Positions 43,790 through 53,025 of a stretch of DNA of 64,000 nucleotides are shown in pieces. Source of the stretch: Collinsella sp. (GTDB taxonomy: Bacteria; Actinomycetota; Coriobacteriia; Coriobacteriales; Coriobacteriaceae); assembly GCA_019413925.1 (NCBI GenBank), contig DXMY01000018.1:62001-126000 (forward strand), in the 5' to 3' direction. Within the stretch, counting starts at the first letter, position 1. Every line of letters begins with the position of its first letter. The position numbers and the translations under genes are program-made. The notes below the pieces were generated by a model. It saw only the letters and a list, made by a program, of their open reading frames with translations. It did no database searches and was not told the DNA's origin.

Positions 43790-43824
43790 CCACCGCAAAG
43801 GGGACAGGCACCTTCGTGGTGGTT
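43788..43824. repeat. Palindromic element R3 (GGGGACAGG type), overlapping the gntR3 stop
   Basis: AACCACCGCAAAGG, GGACAGGCA, CCTTCGTGGTGGTT: same design as R1 and R2, with two changes in the arms. It spans the gntR3 stop codon and ends at the GNAT gene stop (convergent). Confidence 0.82.
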
Positions 43825-44406
43825 TTAGGCGAGGAGGTCGGGGAACCAGGTCGGTTTGGGTTGGTTGGGCGTGCGCTCGGCTAGAACCAGCTCCATCCAG
43901 CACATGTCGTACCAGCGGCCGAACTTTTGGGCGCAGCGGTCGAAGGCACCCACCAGGCGATACCCCATATGGGCATGGAAGTCCTGGCTGTTGTGCGTCA
44001 GATACTCGTCGTCTTTGTCGTGCGGTACGGCGATGAGCGCACACATGTTGGTGATGCCCATCGCGACCAGGCACTGCTTGAGCGCATCGTGTAGCTTGCG
44101 GCCCAGCCCGCCGTGGCGCACGTCGCGCGCCAGGTAGATCGACGTCTCGACCGACCAGTCATAGGCCTCGCGGCTGTTAAGCGCGCTCACATAGGCATAG
44201 CCCACTGGGTGCCCGTCCAGCTCCATCACCAAATACGGGTAGCGCTTGAGCGTACGCTCGATGCGCCCGGCGAACTCCTCAACGCTCGGCACCTCGTATT
44301 CGCAGGTTATCGCCGTCTCGCGTACATACGGCTCATAAATGGCAAGCAACGCCGCCGCATCATCGGGCGTCGCCAGGCGAATCGTCGGCTCGGACATCTC
44401 GGGCAT
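43825..44406 (-). CDS. GNAT family N-acetyltransferase (phosphinothricin acetyltransferase-like)
   Basis: 193 aa from the ATG after GGGAGGGG. The acetyl-CoA loop is DVRHGGLGRKLHDAL near residue 100, with the N-terminal IRLATPDDAAALLAIYEPYV and ETAITCEYEVPS like the Pat/Bar group. Such enzymes acetylate small amines or amino acids. Substrate not known. Confidence 0.85.
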   Translation of the reverse strand: MPEMSEPTIRLATPDDAAALLAIYEPYVRETAITCEYEVPSVEEFAGRIERTLKRYPYLVMELDGHPVGYAYVSALNSREAYDWSVETSIYLARDVRHGGLGRKLHDALKQCLVAMGITNMCALIAVPHDKDDEYLTHNSQDFHAHMGYRLVGAFDRCAQKFGRWYDMCWMELVLAERTPNQPKPTWFPDLLA

Positions 44407-44419
44407 ACAACCCCTCCCC

Positions 44420-44467
44420 CACAAAAGCAAAGGCCGCCCTGCGCCAAACCCAGGCGTAGGGCGGCCC
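44420..44467 (-). terminator. Terminator between the aldolase remnant and the GNAT gene
   Basis: GGCCGCCCTACGCC pairs with GGCGCAGGGCGGCC, followed by TTTG-rich sequence on the minus strand. Confidence 0.75.
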
Positions 44468-44484
44468 CTCGTCATTACATCAAG

Positions 44485-45510
44485 CTACAGGACAGCCGCC
44501 AGCGCGTCGATGTCCTCCTGCGTCGTGGCCCAGCTGGTGCAAAAACGCACCACGGTGTGGGTCTCGTCGTACTTTTCCCAGTACTCGATCGAGGCGTGCT
44601 CGCGAATGCGGGCCATGTCCTCGTTGGGCAAAATCACAAACTGCTGGTTGGTGGGCGTCTCCAAGAAGAACTGGTAGCCGCGCTCGTGCAGCACGCGACG
44701 CAGCGCCTGCGCCGTCTCGATCGCCTGGCGACCAATCTCAAAATACAGGCCATCGGTAAAGAGCGCCTCAAACTGCACGCCCGTCAGGCGGCCCTTGGCA
44801 AGCAACGCTCCGTGCTGTTTAATGCGCGGAATGGGATGTGCCGGAGCGTGCATGCCGCAAAACACCACAGCCTCACCGCAAAGCGCACCGCACTTGGTGC
44901 CGCCGATGTAGAACACGTCTCACAACTGCGCTAGCTCGGGCAGGGTAATGTCGCACTCATCGGCTGTCAGCGCATAAGCCAGGCGCGCACCATCCACAAA
45001 CAGCGGAATCTGGCGCCTCTGGCACACCGCATGAATCGCCGCGAGCTCGGCCTTGGAGTACAGCGTGCCGTACTCGGTCGACATGCTCACATACACGGCA
45101 CCCGGGAACACCGTGTGCTCGTAGCTCTCGTTTTCGTAGAACACCTGGATATAGTTTTCGAGATCCTCGGCATGCATCTTGCCCTCGTAGCCGGGAATGG
45201 TAAGCACCTTGTGGCCGCCAAACTCGATGGCACCAGCCTCGTGGCAGGCAACGTGACCGGTCTCGGCGGCAACGACGCCCTCGTAGGGCGCGAGCAGCAT
45301 GTCAATCACCGTCGCGTTGGCCTGCGTGCCGCCTACCAGGAAAAATACGTCGGCATCGGGAGCCTGACAGGCCTCGCGGATAAGCTGCTTGGCACGCTCG
45401 GTGTGTGCATCGGTACCGTAGCCGGGCTGCGGCTCCATGTTGGTGTCGACGAGCGCCTGCAGCACTGCCGGATGTGCGCCGTGGGAATAGTCGTTGTTGA
45501 ACGCGAGCAT
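44485..45510 (-). pseudogene. Low-specificity L-threonine aldolase, interrupted by an in-frame TGA
   Basis: The frame is continuous from MLAFNNDYSHGAHPAV (45510) to the C-terminus at 44485, except for a TGA at 44922-44920 in ...ELAQL-stop-DVFYIGGTKCGAL. By family resemblance a Cys (TGC) is expected there. The PLP lysine (GGTK) lies after the stop, so the N-terminal 196-residue product would be inactive. The simplest reading is a nonsense mutation or a base error. The enzyme would cleave L-threonine or L-allo-threonine to glycine and acetaldehyde. Confidence 0.85.
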
Positions 45511-45555
45511 GGCAATCCTCTCTTACCAGGTATCGGCCAGATGATTCAGGTGGGG

Positions 45556-46419
45556 CTATTGTACGCCGTGAGGATAGGCAATGCGTGCGGCAAGGCACTC
45601 AAGTGCCAACACCAGGGCAAAGCCGCAGCTCACGTCAGTCAAAAAGTGCGCACCGATCACGATGCGGCCAAAGGCGACGAGCGCCGCAACCACCGCAGCG
45701 ACCCAAAAGACCACGCGGCGGCGCGACGGCTTTTCCTTAAAGGCCGTCGCGGGAAGCCCGGCGAGCATAAGGCCGATCGCCGCGTGTGCCGTGTGTCCGC
45801 TCGCAAACGACTTAAAGCCGTCCTTGATCACGCCAGCGGCGATATAGGCCCATTTGTCGGGATTGCCGATCACCCACCACGGCTGAAAATCGAGCCCCTG
45901 CGTCACCTCGATCACGCGCATGCGCGGGCGCGACCACAGCGGCTTGACGATCACATTGAGGATGATGGCTTGGGCGACCCACACGGCAAGCACCATCAAC
46001 GCCCAGCGTGTGAGCTCGTCAGGCTCGGTATTGCGCGTAAGGCGATAGACGATAAGATTGGCGGCGATGACCAGTACAAACGTCAGCACCAACTGAGCTG
46101 CGACGAGTTTGCCGCCGACCCGCAGGGACGAGATGATCTCGTAGCCGGCCAGGCCGACGTTAACGAGGATGCCGAGCGCGGCGAGCCATTTGCTCCCCCT
46201 GGAGTCGGGACGCACCGCGCGCACGAGCATAACGCCCGCGATGCTCGCCGTCAGCTCGAACGGCAGCTCGCCGGCGGCCTCGATAAAGCGACCGTACATG
46301 CTGGCGATGTTGAACAGCGCGCTCGAGATCTGGTAATCGAAGAAGCTGCCCACGCCCAGACAAAGGCACAGAACAACCGCGATGGCAGCGGCGTCTTTCT
46401 TGTAGATGTATCCGAACAT
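45556..46419 (-). CDS. PAP2 superfamily membrane phosphatase
   Basis: 287 aa, six or so membrane helices. Motifs KPLWSRPRM (C1), SFASGHTAHA (C2, A in place of the usual P) and GRIVIGAHFLTDV (C3) are present, with catalytic His in C2 and C3. Probable lipid phosphatase, acting on undecaprenyl-PP or phosphatidate-like substrates at the membrane. The start is the ATG after GAAAGGAAAGC. Confidence 0.85.
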   Translation of the reverse strand: MFGYIYKKDAAAIAVVLCLCLGVGSFFDYQISSALFNIASMYGRFIEAAGELPFELTASIAGVMLVRAVRPDSRGSKWLAALGILVNVGLAGYEIISSLRVGGKLVAAQLVLTFVLVIAANLIVYRLTRNTEPDELTRWALMVLAVWVAQAIILNVIVKPLWSRPRMRVIEVTQGLDFQPWWVIGNPDKWAYIAAGVIKDGFKSFASGHTAHAAIGLMLAGLPATAFKEKPSRRRVVFWVAAVVAALVAFGRIVIGAHFLTDVSCGFALVLALECLAARIAYPHGVQ

Positions 46420-46458
46420 GCTTTCCTTTCGGTCGGACGAAGGGTCGACCCGCAACGT

Positions 46459-46564
46459 GGTGGGACAAAGTTATCAGTAGTTTTTGTCCCAGGGTCGCTC
46501 GCGTTGACAGGCTCGATGCGACTATCGCACCTGGGACAAAAACTACTGATAACTTTGTCCCACC
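46459..46564. repeat. Long inverted repeat L5
   Basis: Perfect 34-bp arms (46459-46492 and 46531-46564) around a 38-bp loop. The arm itself contains GGGACAAAG and TTTTTGTCCCA. It fills the gap between mfd and the PAP2 gene on the same strand and ends 10 bp from the mfd stop. Confidence 0.92.
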
Positions 46565-46574
46565 GGCTTACTTG

Positions 46575-49500
46575 TTAGTCGTCGTCGCTGGCACCCAGCT
46601 GTTGCAGCAGCATGAGCGCCGCGGCCACGGGGCCGGTGCCGTCGTTGGCATCGAGGCCACGGCCCAAGCCGCTGCCCGCGCCGGCGCCCGCCTTGTAGGG
46701 CACCGACAGCTTGCGGCTCTTGGGGAAGTTCACCGCGCCATAGCGGGTCTTAAGCTCAAAGGCCACCTTCTTGGGCACGTCTACGCCCAAAAACGTGATG
46801 CGGCCGCCACTGAGCGTGACGCTCTCGAGCCCCAGGCGCTCGCCGCGAATGCGGATGCGCGCGCGATTGAACAGGTTGAGTCCCGCCAACGGCAGCTCGC
46901 CATGCGCGGCCTCGGTCTCTTCCTGCACCTCGTCGATGCTCTCCAGGTCCTCGGCCGCTGCGAGCTTACGGTACACGAGCACGCGCTGGTCCACCGCCGG
47001 CAGGTACTCCTCGGACAAGAAGTAGTCGGCCGGCAGGTTAATACCTACGCTCGCCGCCTCCACGCCGGCGTCGTCATCGCCGCGCGCCTCGGCTACCGCC
47101 TGGCCCAACATCTGCGTAAACAGGTCAAAGCCCACGCTCGACAAGTTGCCGTGCTGCTCGGCGCCCATAAGCGAACCGGCGCCGCGGATCTCCAGGTCGC
47201 GCATGGCGATACGCATGCCGCTGCCCAGGTCCTGGAACTCGGACAGTGCAGTCAGGCGCGCCGTGGCCTCCTCGGTAAGCGGCAGCTCGCCCGGGAACAT
47301 AAAGTATGCGTAGGCCTGCGTGGCAGAGCGACCCACACGGCCCTTGAGCTGGTAGAGCTGCGCCAGACCCAGGCGCTGTGAGTCCTCGATGATCAGCGTG
47401 TTGGCGGTCGCGTTGTCGATGCCGCTCTCCACGATGGTCGTGGCGATGAGCACGTCGATCTTTTTGGTCGCGAACTCGATCATCACGTCCTCGACCTCGC
47501 GCGGACTCATCTTGCCGTGCGCCACGCCCACGCGCGCCTCGGGCGCGGCCTCGTGCACGCGCGCCACGGCGTCGTCGATGGTCTTGACGCGGTTGGACAC
47601 GTAGTACACCTGGCCGCCGCGACCCACCTCCAGGCGAATCGCCGCGCTCACCACATCGGGGTCGTACTCCCCCACGTGCACGATCACGGGACGACGCCCG
47701 GTCGGTGGCGTGGTAATCAGGCTCATGTCGCGCACGCCGCTCGTGGCCATCTGCATGGTTCGCGGAATCGGCGTTGCCGAAAGCGTGAGCACGTCAATCT
47801 GCTCACGCAGGTTCTTGAGCTGCTCCTTGTGCTGCACACCAAAGCGCTGCTCTTCGTCGATGATCACCATGCCCAGGTTCTTGGGGTTCACGTCGGCAGA
47901 AAGCAAGCGGTGCGTGCCGATGAGCACATCAATCGTGCCCTCGGCAAACGCTTTAAGCGCGCGCTTTTGCTGCGCCGGGGTGCGGAAGCGGCTGAGCACT
48001 TCGACCTCGAGGCCAAACGGGGCAAAGCGCTCAAAGAACGTCTCGTAGTGCTGCTGGGCCAGAATGGTCGTGGGGCAGAGCACCATGACTTGGCGGCCGG
48101 AGTCCACGCACTTAAACGCCGCGCGCAGGGCAACCTCGGTCTTGCCGAAACCCACGTCGCCGCACAGCAGGCGGTCCATGGGCTTGGGCGCCTCCATGTC
48201 GGCCTTGATGTCGGCAATGGCCTCCAGCTGGTCGCGCGTCTCGTCGTAGGGGAAGCTCTCCTCCATCTCGATCTGCTCGGGCGTATCGGGCGGACAGGCG
48301 ATACCGGTAATCGACGAGCGGCGCGTATACAGGTCGACCAGGTCAAACGCCAGCTTTTTGGCGTTCTTGCGTGCCTTGTTGGTGGCACGCGTCCAGTCGG
48401 CGGTATTGAGCCTGGTCAGGCGCGGCTTGTCGCCGTCGGGGCCAACATAGCGCGTGATGCGGTCGACCTGCTCGAGCGGCACGTAGAGCTTGTCGCCGTC
48501 GGCATATTCCAGCAAAAAGTAGTCGCGTTCCTTGCCGCCCACTTCCTGGCGCGCGATCTCGCTAAAGAGCGCGATGCCGTGGGTGGCGTGCACCACGTAA
48601 TCGCCCGGCTTAAACGGGAAGGTGATCTGCGTAATGTCAACCTTGCGGCGGCTGCGCGCGCGGTTGGCATCCATGCGGGCGTTGAGGTCGGCGATCGAGA
48701 ACACTGCCAGGTTGGCATCGGGCACCACCACGCCCTGCGGCAGGGCGGCATCGACAAAGGTTACGCGTCCGCGCGAGATGGTGGGCACGGCGGCACCGGC
48801 GGCAGCCTGGGCGGCACCCGCCTCGAGTGAGCGGGCGTTGAGCGCATCTGCCTTGCGCTCGCGAATGGAAGCATGGGCCTCCTGGCGGGCGGCACGGTCG
48901 GCAGAATCCGCCGCCGCCACGCGTACACGGTCGCCGATAACACCGGCGTTTTCGGGCGCGGCCGTCAGCGACTCCTCAAAGGTAACGCCCTCATCGCCAA
49001 AGGTGAGCTCCATCGACTCGCGCGCACCGCGGTCGGGAATGGCAAACACGCAGGCGTAGCGCTTGCCCACGACCTCCTGGATACGCGTCATAAAACGGTT
49101 GTCCGAGCCTGCGATGGCCGGCTGCTCAATCTTGAGCTCGGCCGTCACCGCACCGCCGGCACGGATGAGGCTCACGTAGTTCAGGCGCTGCTGGGCACCA
49201 AAGTCGAGCTGCTGGGCGCGCACGTACAGGCCGTCCAGACGGTCGACCCCCGCCTCGCCGGCACGCGCCTCGATATCCTCGTAAGCGCGCAGGCAGTCAT
49301 CGAACAGCGAGCGCGGCTCGGACAGCACCACGAGTGCCTTGCCGCTCACATGCGACAGCGGGCTCACGGTCTGGCCGTACATAACCGGCAAAAAGCGGTC
49401 GAGCTCGGGCGTGACGATGCGCGCGTCCACCATCTCGAGCAGCGCCGCCAGTTTGCTGTCGTCCTGACTGGCGCGATAGAGCGCCACGTGCATGTTGTGG

Positions 49501-50207
49501 ACGGCATCGTCGGTAAGCGCCAGCTCACGGCAGGGGAAGATCTCGATGCTGTCCTCGTTGCCGATGGTTTGGCCCGTGGAGCTCACCATGCGGCGGATGC
49601 GGTCAATCTCGTCGCCAAAGAACTCGATGCGCACGGGCGCCTTTTCCTGTGCGGGGAACACCTCGACGGTGTCGCCGTGCACGCGGAACAGACCGGGCGC
49701 GTCGGCGGCGCCGGCATTGGTGTAGCCCATGCCCACCAGGCGCTGCGGCACCTCGTCAAAAGGAATCTCCTCGCCCACCGCAAAAGTGGTGGACTCCCAA
49801 TAGCGACTCTCGACCGGCGGTACGCAGCGCAACAGCGCACGGGCCGAAGCGACCATGATGCAGTTGTCCCCGCGCACGATGCGCCCCAGAGCCTCGCAGC
49901 GCTGCGCCACCACGGCGTCGTCGGGCGCCTGCTCGCGCCACGGATAGTCCTTGCGCTCGGGAAAACGGCACACATGCGCCAAGCCCACGTAGGCGGCAAG
50001 GCTGCGCGCGGCGCGATCGGCCGCGTCCTCGCCGCTCACAATGTAGACCGTGGGGCGCGGACGGCGCGCAAACTGGGCGGCCGCCATGAGCGTACGGCCC
50101 GACTGCGACACGGCCAGCGTCACGTCCTCGCCGGCATCGAGTCCGGCCTCGACGGTCTGCAAGGCCTCGGCAGCGTAGAGCTGCGCGGCTATACGGTGAA
50201 TGAGCAT
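46575..50207 (-). CDS. mfd: Transcription-repair coupling factor
   Basis: 1210 aa from MLIHRIAAQLYAAEA, after GGAGGAACAGC. UvrB-homology region at the N-terminus, RNA polymerase-interacting domain near 530-600 (KPGDYVVHATHGIALF), helicase motifs (GDVGFGKTEVALRAAF, DEEQRFG, GRVGRS) and a C-terminal TRCF domain. It removes stalled RNA polymerase and recruits UvrA. A little longer than the usual 1150 residues, with an Ala-rich insert near 465-500. Confidence 0.96.
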   Translation of the reverse strand: MLIHRIAAQLYAAEALQTVEAGLDAGEDVTLAVSQSGRTLMAAAQFARRPRPTVYIVSGEDAADRAARSLAAYVGLAHVCRFPERKDYPWREQAPDDAVVAQRCEALGRIVRGDNCIMVASARALLRCVPPVESRYWESTTFAVGEEIPFDEVPQRLVGMGYTNAGAADAPGLFRVHGDTVEVFPAQEKAPVRIEFFGDEIDRIRRMVSSTGQTIGNEDSIEIFPCRELALTDDAVHNMHVALYRASQDDSKLAALLEMVDARIVTPELDRFLPVMYGQTVSPLSHVSGKALVVLSEPRSLFDDCLRAYEDIEARAGEAGVDRLDGLYVRAQQLDFGAQQRLNYVSLIRAGGAVTAELKIEQPAIAGSDNRFMTRIQEVVGKRYACVFAIPDRGARESMELTFGDEGVTFEESLTAAPENAGVIGDRVRVAAADSADRAARQEAHASIRERKADALNARSLEAGAAQAAAGAAVPTISRGRVTFVDAALPQGVVVPDANLAVFSIADLNARMDANRARSRRKVDITQITFPFKPGDYVVHATHGIALFSEIARQEVGGKERDYFLLEYADGDKLYVPLEQVDRITRYVGPDGDKPRLTRLNTADWTRATNKARKNAKKLAFDLVDLYTRRSSITGIACPPDTPEQIEMEESFPYDETRDQLEAIADIKADMEAPKPMDRLLCGDVGFGKTEVALRAAFKCVDSGRQVMVLCPTTILAQQHYETFFERFAPFGLEVEVLSRFRTPAQQKRALKAFAEGTIDVLIGTHRLLSADVNPKNLGMVIIDEEQRFGVQHKEQLKNLREQIDVLTLSATPIPRTMQMATSGVRDMSLITTPPTGRRPVIVHVGEYDPDVVSAAIRLEVGRGGQVYYVSNRVKTIDDAVARVHEAAPEARVGVAHGKMSPREVEDVMIEFATKKIDVLIATTIVESGIDNATANTLIIEDSQRLGLAQLYQLKGRVGRSATQAYAYFMFPGELPLTEEATARLTALSEFQDLGSGMRIAMRDLEIRGAGSLMGAEQHGNLSSVGFDLFTQMLGQAVAEARGDDDAGVEAASVGINLPADYFLSEEYLPAVDQRVLVYRKLAAAEDLESIDEVQEETEAAHGELPLAGLNLFNRARIRIRGERLGLESVTLSGGRITFLGVDVPKKVAFELKTRYGAVNFPKSRKLSVPYKAGAGAGSGLGRGLDANDGTGPVAAALMLLQQLGASDDD

Positions 50208-50230
50208 GCTGTTCCTCCGGCATCGCAACG

Positions 50231-50263
50231 CCAAAAGCCCGCCGGGGCAAGCTCGGCGGGTCG
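50231..50263 (-). terminator. Terminator of nth
   Basis: CCCGCCGAGC and its complement around a CTTGCC-type loop with a TTTT end on the minus strand, between nth and mfd. Confidence 0.75.
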
Positions 50264-50366
50264 TACGTCAAATACATTGTCTGTCATGGTAGCGCATGGA
50301 GAGGACTCCAGCTCAAGCGTACGCCCAGCCCCGCAACAAAAACGCCAGACGGAGATGCGTTCCGCC

Positions 50367-51032
50367 CTACCCCGCTACGCGCACGCTGGGGCACAAATCT
50401 GCCAGCGGACACTCGTCACACTTGGGTTTGCGGGCGTCGCAGATCTCGCGGCCAAAGGTGATCCACTGGTGGTTGACCGACTCCCAATACTCGTGCGGCA
50501 AAATCTTGAGCAGATCCTGCTCGGTCTTGAGCGGCTCCTTGGCGTGCGTCTTGGGGCTCAGCATCAGGCGATGCGCGATGCGGTTGACGTGCGTATCGAC
50601 CGCGATGCCCTCCACGATGCCAAACCCCACGTTGAGCACGATGTTCGCCGTCTTGCGCCCCACGCCCGGCAGCTTGACGAGCTCCTTCATGTCGGCCGGC
50701 ACCTCGCCGCCGTAATCGACGACGATCATCTGCGCGGCCTCCACGGCGTGCTTGGCCTTACTCTTATAAAAGCCGAGTGACTTGATGGTATCGGCCACAT
50801 CGGCCACGCTCGCCCCGGCCATGGCCTCAGGCGTGGGCCACTGGGCAAACAGCTGCGGCGTCACCTTGTTGACCTGCGCGTCGGTCGTCTGCGCCGAGAG
50901 CAGCACCGCGATGAGCAGCCTAAAGGGATTCTCGTGGTCCAAAAAGCACTCGACCGGGCCATAGCGACGGTTGAGGCGCTCACACACCTCGATGGCGCGC
51001 TCGCGCTTGGCGGCATTGGTCTCGCGTGGCAT
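50367..51032 (-). CDS. nth: Endonuclease III
   Basis: 221 aa from MPRETNAAKRER (GAGGAG site). HhH motif LPGVGRKTANIVLN with catalytic Lys, catalytic Asp in AVDTHVNR, and the [4Fe-4S] loop CDARKPKCDECPLADLC intact. It removes oxidised pyrimidines and nicks AP sites. Confidence 0.96.
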   Translation of the reverse strand: MPRETNAAKRERAIEVCERLNRRYGPVECFLDHENPFRLLIAVLLSAQTTDAQVNKVTPQLFAQWPTPEAMAGASVADVADTIKSLGFYKSKAKHAVEAAQMIVVDYGGEVPADMKELVKLPGVGRKTANIVLNVGFGIVEGIAVDTHVNRIAHRLMLSPKTHAKEPLKTEQDLLKILPHEYWESVNHQWITFGREICDARKPKCDECPLADLCPSVRVAG

Positions 51033-51095
51033 AACGACTCCTCGGCTCAACGGCACAACAAACCTATAGGCACGATTGTCCCACGTATGGGGTCG

Positions 51096-52898
51096 TTACG
51101 CCTCCAAAAATGCACCGGTCTGGCGGCTCCACAGGCTTGCATACTCGCCGTCTGCCTCGACCAGCTGCGCATGCGTGCCGTCCTCGACGATCTCGCCGTC
51201 CGCCAGCACCACGATGCGGTCGAGCGAGGCCACGGTGGACAGGCGATGCGCCACCACAATGGAGGTGCGGCCACGCATCAGGTTCTCGAGCGCCTCCTGC
51301 ACCAACGCCTCGGATTCGCTATCGAGGGCAGACGTCGCCTCGTCGAGCGCCAGAATCGGCGCGTCGGCGAGGATGGCACGGGCAATGGCCACGCGCTGGC
51401 GCTGGCCACCCGATAGCTTAACACCGCGCTCGCCCACCATAGTGTCAAAGCCATGGGGCAGGCGGTCGATAAACTCCAGGGCATTGGCCAGGCGCGCGGC
51501 CTCGCGGATCTGCTCGTCGGTGGCTTCGGGGCGGCCGTAGGCGATATTCTCGCGAATGGAGCGGTGGAATAGCAACGCCTCTTGCGGCACGTAGGCCACC
51601 TGACGACGCAGGCTCTGCTGCGTACAGCGCGAGACGTTCTGGCCGTCCACGAGCACGCGGCCGCCCTGCACATCGTCCAAGCGCAGCAACAGCTTGGTGA
51701 GCGTCGTCTTGCCCGAGCCCGATTTACCCACCAGGCCCACGCGCTGGCCCGCCGCCACATGGAGCGTCAGGTCGTCGAACACGTTCTCGCCCGCCGCGGC
51801 GTCACGGTATGCAAAACTCAGGTGCTCAAAATCAATCGCGCCCTCGCCCACCTTGAGCTCGGGAGCATGCTCGTCGTCCGCCACCAGGCGCGGCTCGTCC
51901 AGCACGCGCGTCATCTCGGCGGCGTCACCCAGCGCGCGGTTAATGCGCTGCATCATGGAACTCACGTAGTTCAGGCGCATGGTGAGGTTATAGGTGTAGG
52001 TAAAGATCATGACGAGCGAGCCGGCCGAGATGCCAAACCACGCGTTGCCGCCCGCCACGAACACACTCACCACGGCCATGGTGATGACGATAAGGCCCGA
52101 GGTCGTAAAGTTGCGCTGCATCATGGCGTGCATCGATACCGTTTCGGCATCGCGCGCGGCACGGTCGGCGGCATCGAACAGGTCGCGCTCAAAGTCCTCG
52201 CGCCCGCAGGTCTTGACAGCCAGGATGTTCGTGACCGCGTCGGACAGCACACCCGAGAGCTTGTTTTGTGCGGCGGACGTCGCGGCCGAAAGCGGCATGA
52301 TGCGCTTGTACATAAGCCAGACAAACGCGATGTAGACGACCATGATGCCCACCAGGATCACGGTAAATGTGGGCACCACCGGAGCGAGCGCCGTCACCGT
52401 GCAGACAACCGAGGTGATGGTGGGAATGAGCGAATACGCCGTCACGTCGACCAGACCCGTGTAGCCGCTCATAAAACGGCTCGTCTGGCTCACAAGCGAT
52501 CCGCCAAAGCGGCTGGTGTGGAATGTCATGGATTGATTGGAGAGCGTGTCGAAGCACAGGCGCGCCAGGTGATAGTTGCCCGCGATCTCGAGCTTGTAGA
52601 CGGTGTAGTCCTGCAGCTTGGAGAGGATCTGGCCCACCAGGTTGACGAGCACGAGCGCCAAAATGTAGGGACCGAAGACCTCAAACACCTGGTCGCCCGC
52701 TACGGGGCCGGCCTGGACACGATCGACGATGAGGGCCATAACGTAGGTGTTGGCAAACGTGAGCAAAAAGATGTAGCCCGCCGACGAGAACACCGAGAGA
52801 AAGACGATTAGCGGCTGCGTGCGCGTGACATCCCAAAAACGCTGCAGCGTGCGGCGCACGGTCGAGCGTTTGAGCGGGCTGGTGCTTCTCTGAGACAT
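51096..52898 (-). CDS. ABC exporter, fused permease and ATPase
   Basis: 600 aa from MSQRSTSPLKRSTV (GAAAGGAAG site). Six-helix type I exporter membrane domain (about 25-330), then ATPase domain with GKSGSGKTT, LSGGQRQR and ILALDEATSALD. It works as a homo- or heterodimer. No partner half-transporter is adjacent, so a homodimer is likely. The substrate (lipid, peptide or drug) is unknown. Confidence 0.9.
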   Translation of the reverse strand: MSQRSTSPLKRSTVRRTLQRFWDVTRTQPLIVFLSVFSSAGYIFLLTFANTYVMALIVDRVQAGPVAGDQVFEVFGPYILALVLVNLVGQILSKLQDYTVYKLEIAGNYHLARLCFDTLSNQSMTFHTSRFGGSLVSQTSRFMSGYTGLVDVTAYSLIPTITSVVCTVTALAPVVPTFTVILVGIMVVYIAFVWLMYKRIMPLSAATSAAQNKLSGVLSDAVTNILAVKTCGREDFERDLFDAADRAARDAETVSMHAMMQRNFTTSGLIVITMAVVSVFVAGGNAWFGISAGSLVMIFTYTYNLTMRLNYVSSMMQRINRALGDAAEMTRVLDEPRLVADDEHAPELKVGEGAIDFEHLSFAYRDAAAGENVFDDLTLHVAAGQRVGLVGKSGSGKTTLTKLLLRLDDVQGGRVLVDGQNVSRCTQQSLRRQVAYVPQEALLFHRSIRENIAYGRPEATDEQIREAARLANALEFIDRLPHGFDTMVGERGVKLSGGQRQRVAIARAILADAPILALDEATSALDSESEALVQEALENLMRGRTSIVVAHRLSTVASLDRIVVLADGEIVEDGTHAQLVEADGEYASLWSRQTGAFLEA

Positions 52899-52975
52899 GG
52901 GCTTCCTTTCGCGTCTGATAGGGCGAAAGGCCATTGTTGCACATTAAAGTGCGCTTCAGGCAAGCACGATGCGAA

Positions 52976-53018
52976 AAGCAGCGGGGCATCCGCGTTTGCG
53001 CCGGCGCCCCGCCGTCTT
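52976..53018 (-). terminator. Terminator of rmuC
   Basis: GCGGGGC and GCCCCGC enclose an inner partly paired GCCGGCGC region; TGCTTTT follows on the minus strand. Confidence 0.65.
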
Positions 53019-53025
53019 GTTGCAA

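Noticed and set aside
44920..44922. Selenocysteine insertion at the aldolase TGA
   Set aside because: No stem-loop with the expected position and loop is visible after the TGA, and the site is not known to be catalytic in this family. A nonsense mutation is simpler.
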